Origin: Earliella scabrosa
Taxonomy: Eukaryota > Basidiomycota > Agaricomycetes > Polyporales > Polyporaceae
Assembly: GCA_022605405.1 (NCBI GenBank)
Contig: JABYQQ010000015.1
Location: 1,240,001-1,304,000, forward strand
Length of the DNA: 64,000 nt
Direction: 5' to 3'
Part shown: piece after piece, positions 34,255 through 44,793 of the stretch
Layout: the number at the start of each line of letters is the position of its first letter
How positions within the stretch are numbered: position 1 is the stretch's first letter
Program-made: the position numbers and the translations under genes
The notes under the pieces: generated by a model
What the model was told of the DNA's origin: nothing
Seen by the model: the letters and a program-made list of their open reading frames with translations, nothing else
The model's database searches: none

Positions 34255-35472
34255 ATGACGTCCGCACCAGAGTCAAACCTCCCGCCCTTCCTGGTCGGCG
34301 ACCCGCAGATAGTTGCCGCAACACTCGCTGCGCCGCCCTTCGTCTCCGTCGACGGCATCTGCAACATCCGCGACTTCGGCGCGTCGTACGCCTCCTCCGT
34401 CTCCTCATCCAACGGCGCGTCCGCCCACATCAAGCCACTGCACCTCTTCCGATCCGCGGAGCCATCGCGCATCACGGAGAAGGGCATAGAACAGCTCAAG
34501 GCTCTCGGCATTCGGAAGGTGTTCGATCTGCGGGTCGAAGATGAGATCGCCCGGTACGGGACAGCGATGCGGGATGTTGAGGGGGTGCAGTTTGTGAGGG
34601 TGCCGGTTGTGGGCGAGAAAATGGGCCCGATAGAGATCATCGCGAAGTGAGTTTAAGTTCAGGTTGGCTCGTGTCACAGGTATTCGGGGTGACGAGCAGC
34701 TGACGGGTCGCGGCGCGTAGGTTGAAGGAGTTCGCAGAAGACGAGACGGAGGTGAGTGACGCAGTTAACGATGCGTCACGGGAAGGGGTGCTAATCTTCA
34801 AGCGCGACGTGACAGGCTTTCGTGAGGATGTACATCCGCATGCTCACCGTCGGCGGACACGCGGTGGAGAAGGTCCTAGTCCACTTGCGCGACAACGCCG
34901 ACGAGCCATGTCTCATACATTGCACCGGTGCGTCCTTCGCGCTGGGATCCCCGCATCCTGCGGGCGGCTCGACACTGACGCGTTGGCGTGTCATCCAGCC
35001 GGGAAGGATCGCTCGGGTGTCCTCGCCGCTGTGATCCTCATGGTCAGTCCAACCATCAATACACCTGCAGAGCTTGGCATCTGACCTCGCAGTCGACGAC
35101 TCCTCCATCGCACAGCTCCTGGGCGCACGCGACGAGGACATCGCAGCTGACTACGCACTGACGACGATCGGACTACAGCCCCTCGTGCCGCTGCTCGCAG
35201 CCCGCTTCGCGAAGGAGGAGGCGTGGCGGAACAACCCGCAGGGCGCGTTGAATCTGGGAGCAGCGAAGTGAGTGCATGAGCAGAAGCGCGGCCGCGCTCG
35301 CGGAACTGACGCGCGATTGGATCGTTGTTGCAGGGCGGAGACGATGCAGGCCGTGCTGGACGCGATCGGGACCGAGTTTGGAGGGGTGGAGGGGTACTTG
35401 AAGCGGTACACGTCGTTGAGGGAGGACGATTTCGCGCATATTCGGAAGAACTTGATTGAGAACGGGTTGTAG
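34255..35472 (+). CDS. Protein tyrosine phosphatase (Y_phosphatase3-like)
   Basis: Six exons: 34255-34646, 34721-34751, 34816-34927, 34999-35042, 35116-35267 and 35334-35472; 289 residues, all junctions in phase. The family's N-terminal signature is at about 34-42 (GICNIRDFG), followed by LFRSAEPSRITEKG. The catalytic loop HC-x5-R is HCTAGKDRS at 176-184, with nucleophile C177 and phosphate-binding R183, and it is assembled across an intron. The splice into GARDEDIAADYALTTIGL uses the acceptor at 35115; an earlier CAG would give a 28-nt intron and break the family pattern. These enzymes hydrolyse phosphotyrosine or related phosphoesters by a cysteinyl-phosphate intermediate. No signal peptide or membrane segment, so probably cytosolic. 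The key catalytic residues are present. The 31-nt exon 2 is very short, which gene finders may miss. Confidence 0.9.
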
Positions 35473-35603
35473 GGCAGTCGCATTGGTCTGAGGGGCCAGT
35501 AGGGATACTTGGATGTGGTCTCGTCTGACAATCGCCATATGAACTTGTGTATTCTATCCGAGCCGTATGAGAAACAGAGAGCGAGACGGTGCTAGCGAAG
35601 ATG

Positions 35604-37255
35604 TCATGGCAGGAAAGCGTGGTGGATATGCGACTCAGGAATAGGTCGAGACATTGAGATGAGCTGGATGTGATCGCCTTCGTTCTTCACAGCACCAAGG
35701 TCCAGCATTGTCAAGAGCTCCGTGAGGCTTCTCATGATGCTCGCTAGATGTGTTGCGACAATCGTTTCATGCGTGTCGGTACCGTTGGGAAAGGGGTCGG
35801 GATCGCCTGTCTGTGAATTGGATAAGGCATGAGCGTATCCCGGGGCATCTTGGATGTCGTCCGAGCCTTGGGCAGCTGCAGCGACCTCGGTTTCGGTGAC
35901 CCACAGTTGCTTTCCGTAGGCTGTGCGACAGGGTCAGAACAGGACCCTGAAGTGCACGCATCGCGGCGCTCACAGTCAAGACCAGCTGGAAATGCTCACC
36001 TCCAGCGAATAATCGCACGTCGACAGAGGCGACGGTGTGTAACGGGTCCGGAAGACGGCGTGCCAGCTGCGCAGTCCACCACGTACGGCCGTAGCTCAGA
36101 TCGTTCTCGTCGAGGATGAAGTGGAGATCTTCGAGCGCGGCGAAGCGCTGCAGAGTGCCAGTCAGCTGCTCGTCGGACAGGATGTCGAGGAAGCCTTCGC
36201 GAGAGGTGAAGTAGCTGAAGTCCTTGATTCCGCTCAGGCGGGTGCAATATATTTCCAGCGTACAGAGAGGTGCGTGAGCGTGGACGCGGCGGAGCACCGG
36301 GATGAGTGTCTGGAGTCGCGAGCTGGCCGGGGAGAGAGAGGATGGAACGATAAGGGCGGTCCACAGACTGAGGGTATGTAGCTGACGAAAGGACTGCACA
36401 CATTCCAGCATCTCATCTACAATGCCCGTCGACCATCAGTAAACCCGGGACGGCTCGAACTCGCGTGCATATGAGACATACCGGAAATACCATGCGACAC
36501 AGTCAAGTGCAAGCTCGACACATTCTCCCCGAACGCGAGCGGGGGGAAGTGAATTGTGCCGCAGCGATCCTGAGATGGAAAATCGTCAGTGAGGCTCCTC
36601 ATCATGACAATCGGGAGGCCGAACACACCGAAAGCTTGAGCGAAAGGAGTTTACCGCACGGGCGGTGACCGCGCACCCCTGTGATGACAGGAATACGAAG
36701 CGGAGTGCCGTGATACAGTAACTTCAAGTCTTGCAAGAGAGGGAGGGACCAGACAAATCGCAGGATGGCGCGGACGTTTACGCGGTCCATCCTCATGCTG
36801 AGGTGCGATAGAGCGAGTGACTGGAATTGGTAAAGGCTGATATCGGCGTATCGATGGGGATAGTAGCTCCAGTGTATTTCTTGAAAGTCGAGCGCGACGC
36901 AGTTCTTGAGGAGTCGGGGCAACGGGAGGCGGGCGAACGGAACATAGGGAGGTCGACCGATTAGATATGCCGCTTTGAAGGTGAGCCTGATGACGAGGTC
37001 TGCGAGGCGAGGTTTCTCCAGTAGCGTTCGCACAAGCAGATCGACGTGAATCTCGCACAGGAGCTTCACGTCGCGGAAGAGGGTGTATTGGCTGCGGGGA
37101 AGCCAGGCAGAGCAGACGAGTGAGGTTTGGCGCCAGGTCACATACGCGTCGTCCCTACTACCCTGCCAAAGTAGAACGCTGCGTTCCTGCCCGGTTGTAT
37201 TGCAGGCATCGATGATGTGTTCGTATACATCTGGGGGAAGACGAGGGGTGTTCAT
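35604..37255 (-). CDS. F-box protein without WD40 repeats
   Basis: Four exons: 37255-36677, 36569-36482, 36416-36000 and 35920-35604; 466 residues. The frame holds only if intron 1 uses the GTGCGC donor at 36676 (107 nt) rather than GTAAAC at 36654. F-box at the N-terminus: LPPDVYEHIIDACN, then an acidic insert, then SLVCSAWLPRSQYTLFRDV. Hydrophobic LRR-like segments follow (LLQDLKLLYHG, VSSLHLTVSHGIS, LHTLSLWTALIV). The last exon, invisible as a single reading frame, starts YGKQLWVTETEVAAAAQGS, contains a helix ASIMRSLTELLTMLDLG, and ends HHAFLP-stop. Same F-box subfamily as the two F-box/WD40 genes (SLVCS-W-PR pattern), but the WD40 propeller is absent. An in-frame upstream extension exists; the ATG at 37255 is chosen because the F-box begins four residues later. 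Confidence 0.8.
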
Positions 37256-37890
37256 GCTCGACGGGCGAGTGATGTGAAGGAGAGAAGACGGGGCAAAACT
37301 AGGCCGCGGACGGATTGTGACTAGTCTCCGACGGACATATGTATCTCCGCCAATTCGCGAGGAGACGAAACATGCTGACGTCTTTGGACAGACATGAGAA
37401 ATGAGTACGGTTTCGCACTCAGATATCAGGATCAGACTTACCGACGTAGCACAGCTGTGGTACGATATCACCGCTCACTGCCATTCGTGTCTTGGCTATG
37501 TCACCACACCTCCCGCACCCACCTTGATGAACGCAAGAGGTCTCTCTTGAGTTTGTCTAGACCGACTGATTGGCGTGTGTCGTGCGCCCGAGCTCAGGCG
37601 CAGACTCAGCTTCGTCCGGTGTCGAGGTGGCAGCACTTCGTAGTTCGATGCAGAGTCGGACGATAGCATACTGAAGACCTGGGGGGCCGTGCATGCGAGT
37701 TGGAGGTCGCACCGCTGGAATAACTTGGATGGCCGCCAGTATAGAAGCAGAAGAACGAGCTGTAGCTTATGCGCCAGCCGTCAGTCTGAGGTAGAGGGGC
37801 GTGCAGGAGGCAGCAAGGACAGTCCCGCCGCTGCGGGCCTTGGTAGCGGCCCGGGTACCCGGGAGAATTTGACGCGCAAGCTAGGGGCTC
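37256..37890. other. Intergenic, nothing recognised
   Basis: 5' flank of the minus-strand F-box gene. No coding signal. Confidence 0.45.
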
Positions 37891-37899
37891 AGCGGACGC

Positions 37900-39380
37900 A
37901 GATATCGTCTGGTGTCTATTCTGTTCTCTCCACGGTTCACGACGCTCGCCATCGCACATCCTGAACGTACCATGTCTCGGTCCGGGACGCACTTGAGCGA
38001 ACACTCGTCCACATCTACTCTCACTTCTATACCCGCTGAGGTTGGATCCGACAACGCTGGGGGATTCGCCCTGCTCATTACCCTCACAATCGCGTAGCTC
38101 TCGACATACTGAACGTTCGCCGAAGTTCTACCTGCACACCAAGTCTTCCTTCGCTCGGACAAGCCCTGGCTGGTCTTAGAGGACCGGTCCACTTCACGAA
38201 GCTGTGGAAGGACATCGCGAATCGCGAGCTTAAGGTGCGTTCACTCTCCTTGTGAATGAATGCATTGGACCAGGGTGTAGCGGGGCACGCTCCTGACGCT
38301 GCCCGCGGTTAGGCCTCTCTTACGGAGTCAGTCACGCACATCTCAATGGGTTGAGGGTTAGCTGTTCATCGGTGGATGCTGGCGCACTGGAGAGCTCACC
38401 CGGACACTGGTTCCTCGCAGGTACGCCCGTCGCGTCGATGTGCCCGACCGTCTCCTCATCCTATGCAGCGGGGAATCATGCTCTCTGCACGCATTCCTAT
38501 CGTGCGCAAACTTCGCATCCTGCCCAATCTCCCTTCTTTGACGTCTGCCACTCGGTTCGGGTGACGTCGCGGACTACTATCCGATCACCGCCGGCTTCAC
38601 GCACATCGACGACGAAGATGTCAAGGGCAACACCCATCAGCCCGGAGTCGCACGGTGTCCCACGTCCCCTCTCTCCAGCACGGCGGGTTCGTGGGTACGC
38701 TCAAGATCGTGTGCATCCTCTAGATTGTCGACAACTCGCTTGTCCGTATGGCGGGCGAGCCCGACGTCGGCCAGCACTTACTCGTCGCGCTCAAGCTGCT
38801 CCCCGACCTCCGCTGCTACGAGCGCACGAAGATGCTGTGCGTGAACAACCGCGAGTGGCTGTCCGAGGAGCACGAAATGGGCAGCCTCTTGTGGCCGCAT
38901 CCCGACCATGCCCACTACACACACGTTGTACGTCTAAGACCTGTCGTCCGGGTCCGGAAGCGCCCCGCGCTATGGACACTCCTTCTCTCTTATGTCCATC
39001 AATGCCGTGACGCCCACCTACGCTCTCTCGCACAACTTCCGATGGACGTCGTCGAAGAGCCGGCTTGGGATGCGATCCCTCCGTCATCAGTACTTACCCA
39101 CCCCGTCTAGCTATCTTCCAATGACTCCGACCACTCGCGACATGGCCCCAGTATTCAGAGGTCTCGCTCGCGCGCTCGCGGGTAACTGCGACTCCTGCTT
39201 CTCCGCTGGTGATCGACTGCGATCTCGACATGTCGGATATCGGAGACGAGACACAAGAGGTGGATGTGTGGGAGCGGGAAATGGGACGGGAATTCACTGG
39301 CGAGCGTCATATCACATACGCCTTGCTTATGTGCGATGGTACGTTAGGCTATACCTGCTCCTCCTTCTGCAACCCTAGTT
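37900..39380 (+). pseudogene. Degenerate triplicated unit, copy i
   Basis: Shares a collinear set of blocks with 47960-48990 and 49080-50600, all on the plus strand: CGCACATCCTGAACGTACC (37957), AAGCTGTGGAAGGACATCGC (38200), a GGTGCGTTCACTCT donor-like block, a GTGCGCAAACTTCGCATCCT block (38502), CACATCGACGACGAAGATGT (38604) and CGACCACTCGCGACATGGCC (39127). It keeps protein-like runs in alternating frames, e.g. GFTHIDDEDVKGNTHQPG and VKLLPDLRCYERTKM-like text near 38800, broken by stops. Family not recognised; eroded gene. Confidence 0.5.
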
Positions 39381-39857
39381 CCCTTTTCCTGACTTCGAAC
39401 ACAAGAGAACAACACGCCCCGCCGGTGCGTGCCGGGGCCTCGTCTCGCAGCCCGCTTGTCAGGCTTTGAAGACCAAGTCCAGCTGTTATCGACATCCTTG
39501 ACGCATTTTCACCCAGGCCTGGTTGACACGCCTTCATCCCTCCGTACTTTGCGTCGAGCCCTCTCCCCACTTTCACGAGGCGGAGGACTTGCCCCTCACT
39601 CTGGCCTCGTGGATTCCTGGCCCGCTTTGCTCTCACGCCGGTATGCTCTTTCCTCGCTGCCAGGTGCTCGGAGTGCTCGTGTCGCCCATTCCTCGGCATT
39701 GAGACCACGACCGCACAAGGCGGAACTTTCGGAACTCTGCGCCCCTCAACGCCCCGCCTTCCTTCCGCCTTGGACTGATTGCGGCTACGGCTAGCGTGAG
39801 GTGATAATACGGCGACATACAATCAAGGTGCCTTTGTACTGACTCTCATCTGCACAG

Positions 39858-40036
39858 GCCTACAACCGTCAAATCTGGGAGCAGCGGTCGACTCAATCCA
39901 GATGATATTCGACTTCCTCTGCCAAGATCCAGCTCTCGCTCAAGTAGCACTCTTCCAGGCGATTCCTGCGCCGTTCCTGCGTGAGGCGGTGGACCCGGTC
40001 AACACGACGCTGCCGAAGGACCCTAACGAGCTTGAG
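39858..40036 (+). pseudogene. Isolated well-preserved exon of an unknown gene
   Basis: Flanked by an acceptor (GCACAG, ends 39857) and a donor (GTGCGT, 40037). One frame is open throughout: AAVDSIQMIFDFLCQDPALA, QVALFQAIPAPFLREAVDP, NTTLPKDPNELE. Another short in-frame piece, EATVEKTLVRLK, can be read near 40130 after a possible AG acceptor. The helical, hydrophobic pattern looks genuine. I do not recognise the family and cannot connect a start codon, so it may belong to a real but unresolved gene or be debris. Confidence 0.35.
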
Positions 40037-40159
40037 GTGCGTTCTTTGTCTCGCGCTGGGACGGAGTGCAAAGAGACAAGTTCCTGATTATGTGCGCGGA
40101 TAGCATCCTTCAAGCTACGCATCCACAGCTGAGAGGAGGCCACTGTCGAGAAGACACTC

Positions 40160-42174
40160 GTCCGACTGAAGGTTCGGGTGAACCCGATACGATGTACAGG
40201 TACGCGTATTGTATTTGTATTCCAGACCGTCGCCTCATCCTCATGCACTACATCCTGGCTCAGGGCCAAGCAGGATCGCTGCAGTCATACAAGCCTCGCA
40301 CTCCGCCCCTCATATGCACCTCCTAGCTCATATTGGCGGGTTTGCGTAGCTTCTCAAAGCGTGTGACGACGAATGCGTTGCGGACTACACTCGTTCTATT
40401 CGGTTCATTCCGCGCCATTCCACAAGGACGACTTCTGCCGCGATAGTTCGGATGGCACGGTGCATCGTGTGCCCGCAGGGCGCGTCCCTCTTCCTCTTCC
40501 GCCGCTGCGTCTTACGGACTTCCGCGTCGAATGTTCGCAGGCAGAGGGAGCGAGTGTAGAGGTATCTGGGCAAAGTACCCTCGTCGAGATCACCCTCGCA
40601 CGCAGCCGGCAGAACCTCCTCTCTCCCCGCCTGTCCGACGCACACGCGTGTGTTGGAGCCTCGCTCCTATGGAATGCCTGTACCTACTGCAAGAGCAGCC
40701 GCGCATCCAGGACATGGTCTTCGATCGGCGCGCGCACTTCGTCCAGTCGCCACTATCATAAACGACTGCTGATGTCTGTCGTCCGCGTCTTCGAGCTGCA
40801 CGATAGGCCCACGGCTTTCCATACTGAGCGCTGAGCGCTTGAGCACCCGCCAAGGTCCCTTCTAGTGATCGCCTGCGCGTACGCGCTTGCACCCGCTGCT
40901 TCATGATTAAAAATCCCTTCCTCGTAGCCCCTCCCAGAGACGTCTGGCATTCACGCCTTTTCTCTGCTCTCCTACAAGCGGAACCCCACAAGTGAGCTCG
41001 CATCCACGCACTCTACATCGACTTGTGCGGCTACCCAGTCCCGTCGCCCACTCCTGAGACTTCGGTCGGGAGGAGGAAGGTCGCTCACTACCTCGCCATC
41101 CTTGGGTCACATATCCAAGGTACGACCCCATCGTCGCTCTCATGGTCTCCAGATCCCGTTCGCACTGAGCCTTTCGTCGTTGACAAGTCTCACTTTACGT
41201 CGCTCCTGCGTCGAGAATGTCAGTCCATGTCCATCTTCCACCCGGACCCATCACCTACGCCGCCCCCGATGAACTCTTTGGCGAGATCCGCGGATCTAGT
41301 CGCAGCCAACAACTTTCAGTCTCCCTGAACTCGTCTCGGTCTAACGCTATTCGAAGAGCTCTACGGCCATGAATCAGAACAACCCCCCATGATCGATCCA
41401 AGCCAGGAGGGTCACCCGCTTACCAGCAGTTGGCCCTGGAGTGCACAAGCCAGTCTCGCAGAGCCGGCTGACCTTCGTCTCTGTGGATTCGGTCGCGAAG
41501 TCGGCCGTCGAGTCCCGACTCGTACACACACCATCGACGCCGCCACCCTTCGCGAAGACCTCAAGCTCACGCGCAAATCTCACGGTGATGATGCTGCTCA
41601 ATGGCAGTATGTCCAGCGCGATAAGCATCAGGAGGCGTGGACACAGCAGCATGCGCCACCCGCGCGCGAGCGGAAACGAGCGCTTTGGCGACGCACTTGT
41701 CTTCCCGGGCTAGCGACGGCGCTCGTAACACGCCCTGCAACCGCATTCATCCACCCCGTCACACTGAGTGAGGACGCACACTTTGCTAGCTACAGTCACG
41801 TATGGTCTTGCCAAGACGGCGTGAAGCATTTTGCGCGCGATATACCTGGACGTCAGTACATACACCGTGACAGTGGCCGGCTAGCAGTGGAGACGATACA
41901 AGTTCGCCGAGCACGAAGTCCGCTGTATGTGTTAGTGACTACGTGTCATCTACTACCTGTCTAGTATGCTGCCAAATGGTCCATGTACCAATGATGATGA
42001 TGTTGCTGTCGCGGAGCCTGAGGAGGCTGTCGGCCACGAGCGTGCCTCAGCGTCTCCAATTCCAAATACAAGCGCGAGTGCCCACATGTCCTGATACGAT
42101 CTCGAGACATATCCCTCTTCATCTCTCTTCGTGTCTCTCCCTGCCAGGATCACTGCTCCTCGTCATATCATATC
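40160..42174 (+). other. Gene debris, no complete gene recognised
   Basis: Further exon-like pieces on the plus strand: ALYIDLCGYPVPSPTPETS continuing to ILGSHIQ and a GTACGA (about 41014-41120), and TIDAATLREDLKLTRKSHGD (about 41524-41590). They lie in different frames and stops fall between them. Probably an eroded multi-exon gene, perhaps the same one as at 39858-40036. Confidence 0.35.
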
Positions 42175-44793
42175 ATGCCCACCCTCCCCATTGAACTCAT
42201 CGAGTTCGTTATCGACAACCTCAGCGATGACCTAGGGACCCTTCACACTTGTTCACTTGTCGCCAGAGGATGGCATGCGTTCTCCCGGGTATACATTTTT
42301 CGAAAAGTTGACTTGAAGTCGATGCATCAGATCAAGCGGCTCGTACAAGCACTCGATGCGGACAACGCTCTGGAGCGCTTCGTGGATACCGTTGTGGTAT
42401 GGATCGTACCCGATCCGGTCGGCAGGTGCGCGCAGTGGCCATCCGTCCTGACCGTCCTGGATGCCCTACCCATCCTTCTACTGCGTCGTCTACCCAATCT
42501 GGCGCACTTGGATCTACATCATTATGGCGTCAAGGAGCACCGACCATTGATCCACTCGTTTCTTCTACGGCCGTCCCTCATCCGCAGTCTTCGACGATGC
42601 GCTCCGATCCGTAAACTTTCGCTCTACTCCGTTACCTTCAAGACTTCCTCCGATCTCGTCAACTTGATTAGAGAAGGTTTACCCACTCTCGAGCGGCTGA
42701 GGTGCATTAGCATCGACGTTCATCAGTTTACTGAGCCGCGGTCGCCGGCCCAACAACGACGGCTCTCTCTCCAATACCTATCCGTGAGTTCTGGGCTACG
42801 ATCATGTTTCAAGTTGCAAGACTGATTGACACTCACCGAATATCACAAGTTACATCATGTTGACGCCAATGTCGCGAGAATACTTATTCTTATGTCACCA
42901 TCCACGCTCCGGTCTTTGTCCATGGGTATGGAACTAACACTGGACAATTGGAAAGAAGGTGTGTGCCAGTGACGAGCAATTGCTCGTCATTCCTAGTCTC
43001 GATATATAAGTGGCTCACAAATCTCTCTGCACAGAGACGGGAACGACGCGATATGCATATTTCCGACACTTGCATCAAATCCAAGAGGTGGTCATATACC
43101 TACGTGCAGACGTTCAACCAGAAGAAGAAAGTCGTCCCACTCTGTCAGACTATTTCGCAATTTTGGCCAATATGCTCCATCACGTTCCCTCAAGAGAGCT
43201 ACAAGTACTTACACTCTCTTTGCCGTTATCATCCTCTTACCATGAGGAACCTGCTTTCGAGTTCCAATCTTACCACGACGAGAACCACGTTGGGCGCAAC
43301 TGGGAGTTTCCCTCTGATCCAGTGACGCATCGAGACATGAAACCCTTCCTTCGTGAACAACTTCCCTACAAGACCGTGCGTAGAGCCATTCACACGGTAG
43401 AACATCTCATCTCGCAGTTCTCTATGCTCGAGGCCATGTGGTTCGACATTTCGAGCACAGACACTAGAATCTGGGATGGTCTTGTGGCGAAGATGTTCCC
43501 CAATCTGCACAAGAAAGGCATGGTTAGAGTTGTCAGAGAATCCATTAGCTCTGAAAGTAAGTGTCATTTTGCATTGAACGTCACGGTATTCAAGCTGCGA
43601 GCAGTCGAGCTTACTTCACCCTAGCGAGCCTACCATATCCAAGAACACGTCGTCCACTCCAAGACCGTTACGAGCTACTTGCAATGTCCCCAGATGCGAA
43701 GTGGATCATAGCTTTGCTACGCAAGTCAGATGCATCTTGGTGCGGGAATGCCATTCTCCTGCTCGACATTATGGAAGATCGGGGATTTGTTCACCACCTT
43801 CACTTCAATTGTGGAGCCTATAGGTTCACATTCCATCCCGACAGCTTGCGCTTCTTCTCATTAAATGAAAAGAAGCCCCTGATCACCATACATCGTGCGG
43901 ACCTCCCTCACGCAGTCGGGACACTTGACGTGCCGGGACAGCTTCCGAGTCAATATATCACCTTGACTTCCCTGTCTTCCGATGGCTCTACCTTCGCTGC
44001 TGCCTTCCGGTATAGCTCAATCATCCACATTTGGAACACGGAAACATGCCATGCTATTGGCGTAGTCAAGTGTCACATGGGGGGGCCCGAACTATGCTTG
44101 TCCTTTTCTCCGGATGGCACCATGCTTGGGTTGTTTGGCGAGGATTGCCCAAGATCGGTGTGGAGAGCAATTGTCCCCTCCAGCTCGCACTGGGTCACAG
44201 ACCCTATCCTCTCTGCATCGTTTGATGACGGTGTTCTCAAGGCCGACTTTGATCTTACAGCCACACGCCTTGCGACTCTCAATCGCGACGGGATCGTCAA
44301 GATCCTGAGCGTATCTACTGCCGAGGTGCTCCTCAGTTTACACTCGGGGAAGCCTGGACATCCAGACGTGCCAATCATCAAGTTCTCTCCTGATGGACGA
44401 CGCATACTATGGTCTACAGCCGATGGTGCAGGCATCTCTCTCTGCCAAGACTTGGTCCACGGGGGACCGATCACGTCGATTGCACCAGGATTCGGGGAAA
44501 AGTGTCGGGTAACATCTTGGACCACGGGGCCAAGGGGCTGGGCGTATTGGTCACGGTACAAGTGGCAGGACGCGAATTTTTCGCCCGACGGCAGATACAT
44601 AATATCTTACTGGAGAGGTTGGGGGCAGCTGTGGAGGACCAGCGACAGTTCGTTGATATGGACTGCCAGAGCCGCGCTCCGTTCCATGCGATTCACAGAC
44701 GACGGAGAGACTTTGTTATCTGTGGGGGACGATGGCTTATGTCGGAAATATTCAAGGAAAGAATGGGAGCGCATGTCTGATCCACCGTTCTAA
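42175..44793 (+). CDS. F-box/WD40-repeat protein 2 (SCF substrate receptor)
   Basis: Four exons: 42175-42783, 42850-42958, 43035-43556 and 43625-44793; 802 residues. The introns are 66, 76 and 68 nt, all GT-AG, and the total is an exact number of codons. F-box at about 4-47 (LPIELIEFVIDNLSDDLG, then CSLVARGWHAFSRVYIFRKV). Middle region of LRR-like helices and strands to about 410 (LPNLAHLDLHHYG, STLRSLSMGMELTLDNW). WD40 propeller about 414-802, with blades such as CLSFSPDGTMLGLFGED, IIKFSPDGRRILWSTADG and DANFSPDGRYIISYWRG. Layout and domain spacing match the gene at 28991-31429 closely, so they are distant paralogues in opposite orientation. Several blades lack the WD dipeptide, as is common in fast-evolving propellers. 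Expected to recruit a substrate to an SCF ubiquitin ligase; the substrate cannot be told. Confidence 0.87.

Noticed and set aside
35043..35070. 28-nt intron in the phosphatase gene
   Set aside because: Too short, and it would insert residues that break the family pattern; the acceptor at 35115 fits better.
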